DNA of 64,000 nt from Heligmosomoides polygyrus polygyrus. Lineage: Eukaryota; Nematoda; Chromadorea; Rhabditida; Heligmosomidae. How positions within the stretch are numbered: the first letter of the stretch is position 1; each line of letters starts with the position of its first letter. Shown here in pieces: positions 1-10,067 of this stretch. The stretch spans positions 48,839,631-48,903,630 of the forward strand of contig OX377206.1 in assembly GCA_947396885.1 (NCBI GenBank), given 5' to 3'. The position numbers and the translations under genes are program-made. The notes under the pieces are model-generated. The model saw nothing but the letters and a program-made list of their open reading frames with translations. It ran no database searches and was not told the origin of the DNA.

Positions 1-466
1 TCCCGAAGCCGGAATGCCTAAAGTGGTTCGCACGTCCAGCGTTTGGTGCCGGCGAGGTCGACGACTGACGCGGGGTGAGGAAGGACCATCAGCTAGGTTG
101 GGCTACGTTCCTAGCGTGGCCAGCCATACTCGAAGCCGGAATGACTGGCGTGGTCCGCATGTCCAGCGTTTGGTGCCGGCGAGGTCGACGACTGACGCGG
201 GGTGAGGAAGGATCACCAGCTGGGTTGCGCTACGTTCCTAGCGTGGCCAGCCATTCCCGAAGCCGGAAAACCTGACGTGGCCCGCGACACTTGTTGAGGA
301 AGGATCACCAGCTGGGTTGCGCTACGTTCCTAGCGTGGCCAGCCATTCCCGAAGCCGGAAAGCCTGACGTGGCTCGCACGTCGAGCGTTAGGTGCCGGCG
401 AAGCCAACGACTGACGTTGGGTGAGGAAGGATCACCAGCATGACTGGACTACGTTCCTAGCGTGGC
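1..466 (+). repeat. First copy of a repeat spaced about 2105 bp apart
   Basis: This stretch matches 2107-2571 almost base for base. The second copy lacks one G near 2116, so the offset falls from 2106 to 2105. The match ends where one copy has GTGGCCAGCC and the other GTGGCGAGCC. The left end of this copy lies outside the window. Confidence 0.85.
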
Positions 467-2106
467 CAGCCATTCCCGAAGCCGGAATGCCTGGCGTAGC
501 CCGAGACAATGGTTGAGGAAGGATCATCAGGATCATCAGCGCTACGTTCCCAGCGTGGCCAGGCATACTCGTAGCCGGAATGACTGACGTGGTCCGTAGG
601 TCCAGCGTTTTGTGCCGGCGAGGTCGACAACTGACGCGGGGTGAGGAAGGATCACCAGCTAGGCTGGGCTACGTTCCTAGCGTGGCCAGCCATTCCCGAA
701 GCCGGAATGCCTAAAGTGGCTCGCACGTCCAGCGTCAGGTGCCGGCGAAGCCGACGACTGGCGCGGGGTGTGGAAGGATCAGCTAGGTTGGGCTACGTTC
801 CTAGCGTGGCCAGCCATACCCGAAGCCGGAAAGCCTGACGTGGCCCGCGACACTTGTTGAGGAAGGATCACCAGCTAGGCTGGGCTACGTTCCTAGCGTG
901 GCCAGCCATTCCCGAAGCCGGAATGCCTGAAGTGGCTCGCACGTCCAGCGTTAGGTGCCGGCGAAGCCGACGACTGACGTTGGGTGCGGAAGGATCACCA
1001 GCTAGGCTGGGCTACGTTCCTAGCGTGGCCAGCCATACCCGAAGCAGGAAAGCCTGACGTGGCCCGCGACACTTGTTGAGGAAGGATCATCAGCTAGGTT
1101 GGGCTGCGTTCCTAGCGTGGCCACCCATACTCGAAGCCGGAATGACTGGCGTGGTCTGTAGGTCCAGCGTTTTGTGCCGGCGAGGTCGACAACTGACGCG
1201 GGGTGAGGATGGATCACCAGCATGACTGGGCTACGTTCCTAGCGTGGCCAGCCATTCCCGAAGCCGGAATGACTGGCGTGGTCCGCATGTCCAGCGTTTG
1301 GTGCCGGCTAGGTCGACGACTGACGCGGGGTGAGGAAGGATCACCAGCATGACTGGGCTACGTTCCTAGCGTGGCCAGCCATTCCCGAAGCCGGAATGCC
1401 TAAAGTGGTTCGCACGTCCAGCGTTTGGTGCCGGCGAGGTCGACGACTGACGCGGGGTGAGGAAGGACCATCAGCTAGGTTGGGCTACGTTCCTAGCGTG
1501 GCCAGCCATACTCGAAGCCGGAATGCCTGAAGTGGCTCGCACGTCCAGCGTTAGGTGCCGGCGAAGCCGACGACTGGCGCGGGGTGAGGAAGGATCACTA
1601 GCATGACTAGGCTACGTTCCTAGCGTGGCGAGCCATACCCGAGGCCGGAATGCCTGGCGTAGCCCGAGACAATGGTTGAGGAAGGATCACCAGCTGGGTT
1701 GCGCTACGTTCCTAGCGTGGCCACCCATACTCGAAGCCGGAATGACTGGCGTGGTCCGTAGGTCCAGCGTTTTGTGCCGGCGAGGTCGACAACTGACGCG
1801 GGGTGAGGATGGATCACCAGCATGACTGGGCTACGTTCCTAGCGTGGCCAGCCATTCCCGAAGCCGGAATGCCTAAAGTGCCTCGCACGTCCAGCGTCAG
1901 GTGCCGGCGAAGCCGACGACTGGCGCGGGCTGTGGAAGGATCAGCTAGGTTGGGCTACGTTCCTAGCGTGGCCAGCCATACTCGAAGCCGGAATGACTGG
2001 CGTGGTCCGCATGTCCAGCGTTTGGTGCCGGCTAGGTCGACGACTGACGCGGGGTGAAGAAGGATAACCAGCATGACTGGGCTACGTTCCTAGCGTGGCC
2101 AGCCAT

Positions 2107-2571
2107 TCCCGAAGCCGAATGCCTAAAGTGGTTCGCACGTCCAGCGTTTGGTGCCGGCGAGGTCGACGACTGACGCGGGGTGAGGAAGGACCATCAGCTA
2201 GGTTGGGCTACGTTCCTAGCGTGGCCAGCCATACTCGAAGCCGGAATGACTGGCGTGGTCCGCATGTCCAGCGTTTGGTGCCGGCGAGGTCGACGACTGA
2301 CGCGGGGTGAGGAAGGATCACCAGCTGGGTTGCGCTACGTTCCTAGCGTGGCCAGCCATTCCCGAAGCCGGAAAACCTGACGTGGCCCGCGACACTTGTT
2401 GAGGAAGGATCACCAGCTGGGTTGCGCTACGTTCCTAGCGTGGCCAGCCATTCCCGAAGCCGGAAAGCCTGACGTGGCTCGCACGTCGAGCGTTAGGTGC
2501 CGGCGAAGCCAACGACTGACGTTGGGTGAGGAAGGATCACCAGCATGACTGGACTACGTTCCTAGCGTGGC
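2107..2571 (+). repeat. Second copy of the repeat spaced about 2105 bp apart
   Basis: Partner of the stretch at 1-466, with a single-base deletion in the AAGCCGGAATG block near 2116. Beyond 2571 the two copies follow different monomers. Confidence 0.85.
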
Positions 2572-2744
2572 GAGCCATACCCGAGGCCGGAATGCCTGGC
2601 GTAGCCCGAGACAATGGTTGAGGAAGGATCACCAGCTGGGTTGCGCTACGTTCCTAGCGTGGCCAGCCATTCCCGAAGCCGGAATGCCTGAAGTGGCTCG
2701 CACGTCCAGCGTTAGGTGCCGGCGAAGCCGACGACTGACGTTGG

Positions 2745-3310
2745 GTGAGGAAGGATCACCAGCTAGGTTGGGCTACGTTCCTAGCGTGGCCAGCCATTCC
2801 CGAAGCCGGAATGCCTAAAGTGGCTCGCACGTCAAGCGTCAGGTGCCGGCGAAGCCGACGACTGACGTTGGGTGAGGAAGGATCACCAGCTAGGCTGGGC
2901 TACGTTCCTAGCGTGGCCAGCCATACCCGAAGCCGGAAAGCCTGACGTGGCCCGCGACACTTGTGGAGGAAGGATCACCAGCTAGGCTGGGCTACGTTCC
3001 TAGCGTGGCCAGCCATTCCCGAAGCCGGAATGCCTGAAGTGGCTCGCACGTCCAGCGTTAGGTGCCGGCGAAGCCGACGACTGACGTTGGGTGAGGAAGG
3101 ATCACCAGCTAGGTTGGGCTACGTTCCTAGCGTGGCCAGCCATTCCCGAAGCCGGAAAGCCTGACGTGGCCCGCGACACTTGTTGAGGAAGGATCATCAG
3201 GATCATCAGCGCTACGTTCCCAGCGTGGCCAGGCATACTCGTAGCCGGAATGACTGACGTGGTCCGTAGGTCCAGCGTTTTGTGCCGGCGAGGTCGACAA
3301 CTGACGCGGG
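2745..3310 (+). repeat. 566-bp HOR, copy 1 (L-S-L-S-L)
   Basis: Five monomers: 127+92+127+92+128 bp. The last L carries the tandem GATCATCAG and is one base longer. The next copy follows directly. Confidence 0.9.
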
Positions 3311-3876
3311 GTGAGGAAGGATCACCAGCTAGGCTGGGCTACGTTCCTAGCGTGGCCAGCCATTCCCGAAGCCGGAATGCCTAAAGTGGCTCGCACGTCA
3401 AGCGTCAGGTGCCGGCGAAGCCGACGACTGACGTTGGGTGAGGAAGGATCACCAGCTAGGCTGGGCTACGTTCCTAGCGTGGCCAGCCATACCCGAAGCC
3501 GGAAAGCCTGACGTGGCCCGCGACACTTGTTGAGGAAGGATCACCAGCTAGGCTGGGCTACGTTCCTAGCGTGGCCAGCCATTCCCGAAGCCGGAATGCC
3601 TGAAGTGGCTCGCACGTCCAGCGTTAGGTGCCGGCGAAGCCGACGACTGACGTTGGGTGAGGAAGGATCACCAGCTAGGTTGGGCTACGTTCCTAGCGTG
3701 GCCAGCCATTCCCGAAGCCGGAAAGCCTGACGTGGCCCGCGACACTTGTTGAGGAAGGATCATCAGGATCATCAGCGCTACGTTCCCAGCGTGGCCAGGC
3801 ATACTCGTAGCCGGAATGACTGACGTGGTCCGTAGGTCCAGCGTTTTGTGCCGGCGAGGTCGACAACTGACGCGGG
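3311..3876 (+). repeat. 566-bp HOR, copy 2
   Basis: Same five-monomer order as the preceding copy and nearly identical. The first S boundary reads ACTTGTTGAGG where copy 1 has ACTTGTGGAGG. Confidence 0.9.
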
Positions 3877-4219
3877 GTGAGGAAGGATCACCAGCTAGGC
3901 TGGGCTACGTTCCTAGCGTGGCCAGCCATTCCCGAAGCCGGAATGCCTAAAGTGGCTCGCACGTCCAGCGTCAGGTGCCGGCGAAGCCGACGACTGGCGC
4001 GGGGTGTGGAAGGATCAGCTAGGTTGGGCTACGTTCCTAGCGTGGCCAGCCATACCCGAAGCCGGAAAGCCTGACATGGCCCGCGACACTTGTTGAGGAA
4101 GGATCACCAGCTAGGCTGGGCTGCGTTCCTAGCGTGGCCAGCCATACTCGAAGCCGGAATGACTGGCGTGGTCCGCATGTCCAGCGTTTGGTGCCGGCGA
4201 GGTTGACGACTGACGCGGG
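3877..4219 (+). repeat. 566-bp HOR, partial copy 3
   Basis: Begins like the two preceding copies, then carries the 89-bp S unit (starting at 4004) and a different L. The homogenised family begins at 4220. Confidence 0.75.
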
Positions 4220-5511
4220 GTGAGGAAGGATCACCAGCTGGGTTGCGCTTCGTTCTAAGCGTGGCCAGCCATACCCTATTCCGGAATGCCTGGCCTAGCC
4301 CGCGACTCTCGTGGAGGAAGGACCAACAACTAGGTTGGGCTACGTTCCTAGCGTGGCCAGCCATACTCGAAGCCGGAATGCCTGGTGTGGTACGCTCGTC
4401 CAGCGTTAGGTGCCGGCGAAGTCGACGACTGACGCTGGGTGAGGAATTATTACCAGATAGGTTGGGCTACGTTCCTAGCGTGGCCAGTCATACTCGAAGC
4501 CGGAATGCCTGGTGTGGTCCTCACGTCCAGCGTTAGGTGCCGGCGAAGTCGACGACTGACGCTGGGTGAGGAATTATCACCAGATAGGTTGGGCTACGTT
4601 CCTAGCGTGGCCAGACATACTCAAAGCCGGAATGACTGATGCGGTCCGCAGGTTCAGCCTCAGGGAGCTGCGAAGCCAACGACTGAGGCTGGGTGAGGAA
4701 ATATCACCAGATAGGTTGGGCTACGTTCCTAGCCTGGCCAGCCAAACTCGAAGCCGGAATGCCTGGTGTGGTCCGCTCGCCCAGCGTTAGGTGCCGGCGA
4801 AGTCGACGACTGACGCTGGGTGAGGAATTATCACCAGATAGGTTGAGCTACGTTCCTAGCGTGGCCAGACATACTCAAAGCCGGAATGCCTGGTGTGGTC
4901 CGCTCGCCCAGCGTTAGGTGCCGGCAAAGTCGACGACTGACGCTGGGTGAGAAAGGATCACCAGCTGGATTGCGCATCGTTCTTAGCGTGACCAGCCATA
5001 CCCTATTCCGGAATGCCTGGCCTAGCCCGCGACTCTCGTGGAGGAAGGACCAACAACTAGGTTGGGCTACGTTCCTAGCGTGGCCAGCCATACTCGAAGC
5101 CGGAATGCCTGGTGTGGTCTGCTCGTCCAGCGTTAGGTGCCGGCGAAGTCGACGACTGACGCTGGGTGAGGAATTATTACCAGATAGGTTGGGCTACGTT
5201 CCTAGCGTAGCCAGTCATACTCGAAGCCGGAATGACTGGCGTGGTCTGCAGGTCCAGCGTTAGGTGCCGGCGAGGTCGACGACTGACGCTGGGTGAGAAA
5301 GGATCACCAGCTGGGTTGCGCTTCGTTCTTAGCGTGGCCAGCCATACCCTATTCCGGAATGCCTGGCCTAGCCCGCGACTCTCGTGGAGGAAGGACCAAC
5401 AACTAGGTTGGGCTACGTTCCTAGCGTGGCCAGCCATACTCGAAGCCGGAATGCCTGGTGTGGTCTGCTCGTCCAGCGTTAGGTGCCGGCGAAGTCGACG
5501 ACTGAGGCTGG
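4220..5511 (+). repeat. 1292-bp, 11-monomer HOR, copy 1
   Basis: Order S-L-L-L-L-L-S-L-L-S-L, that is 8 x 127 + 3 x 92 = 1292 bp. S units start at 4220, 4947 and 5293. This is the first homogenised unit after the diverged block. Confidence 0.9.
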
Positions 5512-6803
5512 GTGAGGAAGGATCACCAGCTGGGTTGCGCTTCGTTCTAAGCGTGGCCAGCCATACCCTATTCCGGAATGCCTGGCCTAGCCCGCGACTC
5601 TCGTGGAGGAAGGACCAACAACTAGGTTGGGCTACGTTCCTAGCGCGGCCAGCCATACTCGAAGCCGGAATGCCTGGTGTGGTACGCTCGTCCAGCGTTA
5701 GGTGCCGGCGAAGTCGACGACTGACGCTGGGTGAGGAATTATTACCAGATAGGTTGGGCTACGTTCCTATCGTGGCCAGTCATACTCGAAGCCGGAATGC
5801 CTGGTGTGGTCCTCACGTCCAGCGTTAGGTGCCGGCGAAGTCGACGACTGACGCTGGGTGAGGAATTATCACCAGATAGGTTGGGCTACGTTCCTAGCGT
5901 GGCCAGACATACTCAAAGCCGGAATGACTGATGCGGTCCGCAGGTTCAGCCTCAGGGAGCTGCGAAGCCAACGACTGAGGCTGGGTGAGGAAATATCACC
6001 AGATAGGTTGGGCTACGTTCCTAGCCTGGCCAGCCAAACTCGAAGCCGGAATGCCTGGTGTGGTCCGCTCGCCCAGCGTTAGGTGCCGGCGAAGTCGACG
6101 ACTGACGCTGGGTGAGGAATTATCACCAGATAGGTTGAGCTACGTTCCTAGCGTGGCCAGACATACTCAAAGCCGGAATGCCTGGTGTGGTCCGCTCGCC
6201 CAGCGTTAGGTGCCGGCAAAGTCGACGACTGACGCTGGGTGAGAAAGGATCACCAGCTGGATTGCGCTTCGTTCTTAGCGTGACCAGCCATACCCTATTC
6301 CGGAATGCCTGGCCTAGCCCGCGACTCTCGTGGAGGAAGGACCAACAACTAGGTTGGGCTACGTTCCTAGCGTGGCCAGCCATACTCGAAGCCGGAATGC
6401 CTGGTGTGGTCTGCTCGTCCAGCGTTAGGTGCCGGCGAAGTCGACGACTGACGCTGGGTGAGGAATTATTACCAGATAGGTTGGGCTACGTTCCTAGCGT
6501 AGCCAGTCATACTCGAAGCCGGAATGACTGGCGTGGTCTGCAGGTCCAGCGTTAGGTGCCGGCGAGGTCGACGACTGACGCTGGGTGAGAAAGGATCACC
6601 AGCTGGGTTGCGCTTCGTTCTTAGCGTGGCCAGCCATACCCTATTCCGGAATGCCTGGCCTAGCCCGCGACTCTCGTGGAGGAAGGACCAACAACTAGGT
6701 TGGGCTACGTTCCTAGCGTGGCCAGCCATACTCGAAGCCGGAATGCCTGGTGTGGTCTGCTCGTCCAGCGTTAGGTGCCGGCGAAGTCGACGACTGAGGC
6801 TGG
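5512..6803 (+). repeat. 1292-bp HOR, copy 2
   Basis: Same monomer order as the first copy, with S at 5512, 6239 and 6585. It shares private variants with its neighbours, such as AGCGTAGCC in the core at about 5209 and 6501. The L at 5731 has CCTATCGTGG where copy 1 has CCTAGCGTGG, a variant shared with copy 3. Confidence 0.92.
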
Positions 6804-7710
6804 GTGAGGAAGGATCACCAGCTGGGTTGCGCTTCGTTCTAAGCGTGGCCAGCCATACCCTATTCCGGAATGCCTGGCCTAGCCCGCGACTCTCGTGGAG
6901 GAAGGACCAACAACTAGGTTGGGCTACGTTCCTAGCGTGGCCAGCCATACTCGAAGCCGGAATGCCTGGTGTGGTACGCTCGTCCAGCGTTAGGTGCCGG
7001 CGAAGTCGACGACTGACGCTGGGTGAGGAATTATTACCAGATAGGTTGGGCTACGTTCCTATCGTGGCCAGTCATACTCGAAGCCGGAATGCCTGGTGTG
7101 GTCCTCACGTCCAGCGTTAGGTGCCGGCGAAGTCGACGACTGACGCTGGGTGAGGAATTATCACCAGATAGGTTGGGCTACGTTCCTAGCGTGGCCAGAC
7201 ATACTCAAAGCCGGAATGACTGATGCGGTCCGCAGGTTCAGCCTCAGGGAGCTGCGAAGCCAACGACTGAGGCTGGGTGAGGAAATATCACCAGATAGGT
7301 TGGGCTACGTTCCTAGCCTGGCCAGCCAAACTCGAAGCCGGAATGCCTGGTGTGGTCGGCTCGCCCAGCGTTAGGTGCCGGCGAAGTCGACGACTGACGC
7401 TGGGTGAGGAATTATCACCAGATAGGTTGAGCTACGTTCCTAGTGTGGCCAGACATACTCAAAGCCGGAATGCCTGGTGTGGTCCGCTCGCCCAGCGTTA
7501 GGTGCCGGCGAAGTCGACGACTGACGCTGGGTGAGAAAGGATCACCAGCTGGATTGCGCTTCGTTCTTAGCGTGACCAGCCATACCCTATTCCGGAATGC
7601 CTGGCCTAGCCCGCGACTCTCGTGGAGGAAGGACCAACAACTAGGTTGGGCTACGTTCCTAGCGTGGCCAGCCATACTCGAAGCCGGAATGCCTGGTGTG
7701 GTCTGTTCGT

Positions 7711-7749
7711 CCAGCGTTAGGTGCCGGCGAAGTCGACGACTGACGCTGG
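7711..7749. repeat. 39-bp inverted repeat of the L monomer (representative)
   Basis: The left arm CCAGCGTTAG pairs with the right arm CTGACGCTGG, giving nine Watson-Crick pairs and one G-T wobble around a 19-base loop. The loop holds the palindromes GCCGGC and GTCGAC. The element recurs at the end of most L monomers in the array and is absent from S. It could form a cruciform in DNA or a hairpin in a transcript. No function is shown by the sequence. Confidence 0.85.
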
Positions 7750-7876
7750 GTGAGGAATTATTACCAGATAGGTTGGGCTACGTTCCTAGCGTGGCCAGTC
7801 ATACTCGAAGCCGGAATGACTGGCGTGGTCTGCAGGTCCAGCGTTAGGTGCCGGCGAGGTCGACGACTGACGCTGG
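7750..7876 (+). repeat. Representative long monomer (L, 127 bp)
   Basis: Typical L unit in the phase used here. It starts GTGAGGAATTATTACCAGAT, runs through the shared core and the AAGCCGGAATG block, and ends with the 39-bp inverted repeat whose right arm abuts the next monomer. L units carry two internal six-base palindromes, GCCGGC and GTCGAC, in the inverted-repeat loop. Sub-types differ at the start (GAATTATTACC, GAATTATCACC, GAAATATCACC, GGGGAAGGATC), in the core (AGCGTGG or AGCCTGG) and in the inverted-repeat arms. Long runs of successive L units occur, for example twelve from 11661 to 13184. Confidence 0.95.
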
Positions 7877-7968
7877 GTGAGAAAGGATCACCAGCTGGGT
7901 TGCGCTTCGTTCTTAGCGTGGCCAGCCATACCCTATTCCGGAATGCCTGGCCTAGCCCGCGACTCTGG
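7877..7968 (+). repeat. Representative short monomer (S, 92 bp)
   Basis: Typical S unit, starting GTGAGAAAGGATCACCAGCT. It has TTGCGCTTCGTTCTTAGCG where L has the CTACGTTCCTAGCG core. It contains a perfect ten-base palindrome ATTCCGGAAT at 7935-7944 and ends in CCCGCGACTCTGGTGG. Compared with L it is 35 bp shorter and lacks the left arm and loop of the inverted repeat. S sub-types carry stable differences: TCTCGTGG or TCTGGTGG near the end, CCTTATTCC or CCCTATTCC around the palindrome, CTGGTCTAG or CTGGCCTAG, and GATTGCG or GGTTGCG. These track the HOR position. Confidence 0.95.
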
Positions 7969-8138
7969 TGGAGGAAGGACCAACAACTATGTTGGGCTAC
8001 GTTCCTAGCGTGGCCAGCCATACCCGAAGCCGGAATGCCTGGTGTGGTCCGCTCGTCCAGCGTTAGGTGCAGGCGAAGCCAACGACTGAGGCTGGGTAAG
8101 GAAATATCACCAGATAGGTTGGGCTACGTTCCTAGCCT

Positions 8139-8907
8139 GGCCAGCCATACTCGAAGCCGAAATGCCTGGTGTGGTCCGCACTTCCAGCGTTAGGTGCCGG
8201 CGAAGTCGACGACTGACGCTGGGTGAGAAAGGATCACCAGCTGGGTTGCGCTTCGTTCTTAGCGTGGCCAGCCATACCTTATTCCGGAATGCCTGGCCTA
8301 GCCCGCGACTCTGGTGGAGGAAGGACCAACAACTAGGTTGGGCTACGTTCCTAGCGTGGCTAGCCATACTCGAAGCCGGAATGCCTGGTGTGGTCCGCTC
8401 GCCCAGCGTTAGGTGCCGGCGACGTCGACGACTGACGCTGGGTGAGGAATTATCACCAGATAGGTTGGGCCACGTTCCTAGCGTGGCCAGATATACTCAA
8501 AGCCGGAAGGACTGGTGTTGTCCGCAGGTTCAGCCTCAGGGAGCTGCGAAGCCAACGACTGAGGCTGGGTGAGGAAATATCACCAGATAGGTTGGGCTAC
8601 GTTCCTAGCCTGGCCAGCCATACTCGAAGCCGGAATGCCTGGTGTGGTCCGCTCGCCCAGCGTTAGGTGCCGGCGAAGTCGACGACTGAGGCTGGGTGAG
8701 GAATTATTACCAGATAGGTTGGGCTACGTTCCTAGCGTGGCCAGTCATACTCGAAGCCGAAATGACTGGCGTGATCCGCAGGTTCAGCCTCAGGGAGCTG
8801 CGAAGCCAACGACTGAGGCTGGGTGAGGAAATATCACCAGATAGGTTGGGCTACGTTCCTAGCCTGGCCAGCCAAACTCGAAGCCGGAATGCCTGGTGTG
8901 GTCCGCA
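8139..8907 (+). repeat. L-rich linker between the 3219-bp copies
   Basis: Contains one S (8223-8314, with CCTTATTCC) and L units at 8315, 8442, 8569, 8696 and 8823. These include the sub-type with GGAAGGACTGGTGTTG and the variant inverted repeat. Similar stretches recur at 11.6 kb, 36.4 kb, 43.8 kb and elsewhere. No gene or other element is seen. Confidence 0.8.
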
Positions 8908-9164
8908 CGTCCAGCGTTAGGTGCCGGCGAAGTCGACGACTGACGCTGGGTGAGGAATTATTACCAGATAGGTTGGGCTACGTTCCTATCGTGGCCAGTC
9001 ATACTCGAAGCCGGAATGCCTGGTGTGGTCCTCACGTCCAGCGTTAGGTGCCGGCGAAGTCGACGACTGACGCTGGGTGAGGAATTATCACCAGATAGGT
9101 TGGGCTACGTTCCTAGCGTGGCCAGACATACTCAAAGCCGGAATGACTGATGCGGTCCGCAGGT

Positions 9165-9203
9165 TCAGCCTCAGGGAGCTGCGAAGCCAACGACTGAGGC
9201 TGG
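9165..9203. repeat. Variant 39-bp inverted repeat with changed but still paired arms
   Basis: In this L sub-type the left arm is TCAGCCTCAG and the right arm is CTGAGGCTGG, with a loop of the same 19-base length. Compared with the common type, the sixth base pair changed from G-C to C-G on both sides, and the wobble at the eighth pair became C-G, giving nine consecutive perfect pairs. The loop differs at 6 of 19 positions. The sub-type is abundant, occurring in every large HOR after about 4.6 kb. Confidence 0.85.
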
Positions 9204-10050
9204 GTGAGGAAATATCACCAGATAGGTTGGGCTACGTTCCTAGCCTGGCCAGCCAAACTCGAAGCCGGAATGCCTGGTGTGGTCCGCTCGCCCAGCGTTA
9301 GGTGCCGGCGAAGTCGACGACTGACGCTGGGTGAGGAATTATCACCAGATAGGTTGAGCTACGTTCCTAGCGTGGCCAGACATACTCAAAGCCGGAATGC
9401 CTGGTGTGGTCCGCTCGCCCAGCGTTAGGTGCCGGCAAAGTCGACGACTGACGCTGGGTGAGAAAGGATCACCAGCTGGATTGCGCTTCGTTCTTAGCGT
9501 GACCAGCCATACCCTATTCCGGAATGCCTGGCCTAGCCCGCGACTCTCGTGGAGGAAGGACCAACAACTAGGTTGGGCTACGTTCCTAGCGTGGCCAGCC
9601 ATACTCGAAGCCGGAATGCCTGGTGTGGTCTGCTCGTCCAGCGTTAGGTGCCGGCGAAGTCGACGACTGACGCTGGGTGAGGAATTATTACCAGATAGGT
9701 TGGGCTACGTTCCTAGCGTAGCCAGTCATACTCGAAGCCGGAATGACTGGCGTGGTCTGCAGGTCCAGCGTTAGGTGCCGGCGAGGTCGACGACTGACGC
9801 TGGGTGAGAAAGGATCACCAGCTGGGTTGCGCTTCGTTCTTAGCGTGGCCAGCCATACCCTATTCCGGAATGCCTGGCCTAGCCCGCGACTCTCGTGGAG
9901 GAAGGACCAACAACTAGGTTGGGCTACGTTCCTAGCGTGGCCAGCCATACTCGAAGCCGGAATGCCTGGTGTGGTCTGCTCGTCCAGCGTTAGGTGCCGG
10001 CGAAGTCGACGACTGAGGCTGGGTGAGGAAGGATCACCAGCTGGGTTGCG

Positions 10051-10067
10051 CTTCGTTCTAAGCGTGG
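10051..10067 (+). other. CENP-B-box-like 17-mer in an S monomer
   Basis: Reads CTTCGTTCTAAGCGTGG. Against the known CENP-B box pattern NTTCGNNNNANNCGGGN it matches 8 of 9 essential positions, missing only the third base of CGGG. Identical copies lie at 4248-4264, 5540-5556 and 6832-6848. The usual S has CTTCGTTCTTAGCGTGG, matching 7 of 9. L monomers have CTACGTTCC and match less well. Binding by any protein is speculation. Confidence 0.35.

Larger units (their letters stand above)
1..4219 (+). repeat. Diverged block with alternating L and S monomers
   Basis: Monomers here differ consistently from those to the right. They carry GGATCACCAGCTAGG starts, CATTCCCGAAGCC in place of CATACTCGAAGCC, S units ending GACACTTGTTG or GACAATGGTTG, and inverted-repeat arms such as CCAGCGTTTG. 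L and S mostly alternate, giving 219-bp dimers, for example L at 75, S at 202, L at 294, S at 421 and L at 513. Small indels are more frequent: S units of 89 bp that lack ACC near 775, 1939 and 4011, and 128-bp L units carrying a tandem GATCATCAG near 522, 3191 and 3757. The block changes abruptly to the homogenised family at about 4220. Confidence 0.9.
6804..8095 (+). repeat. 1292-bp HOR, copy 3 with altered end
   Basis: Same length and order (S at 6804, 7531 and 7877). The last two monomers belong to other sub-types: the S ends TCTGGTGG, and the final L has ACTATGTTGGG and a GTGCAGGCGAAGCC loop. At 8096 an L stands where a fourth copy would begin with S. Confidence 0.88.
5689..8138 (+). repeat. 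Copy 1 of a roughly 2.45 kb segment repeated at +3219 bp
   Basis: Matches 8908-11357 at a constant offset of 3219 bp (21 L + 6 S). It spans most of the second and third 1292-bp HOR copies. The match stops near 8138, where AGCCTGG in this copy faces AGCGTGG in the other. Confidence 0.88.

Noticed and set aside
5177..5656. Minus-strand 159-codon open frame with internal repeats as a repeat protein
   Set aside because: It is the reverse complement of L-S-L-S monomers, and its copies shift exactly with the HOR. No start context or family similarity supports it.
7937..7953. Reverse-strand CENP-B-box match in the S or L CCGGAATG region
   Set aside because: Essential positions of the reverse motif are mostly not met. 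Only the forward CTTCGTTC site in S is close enough to mention.
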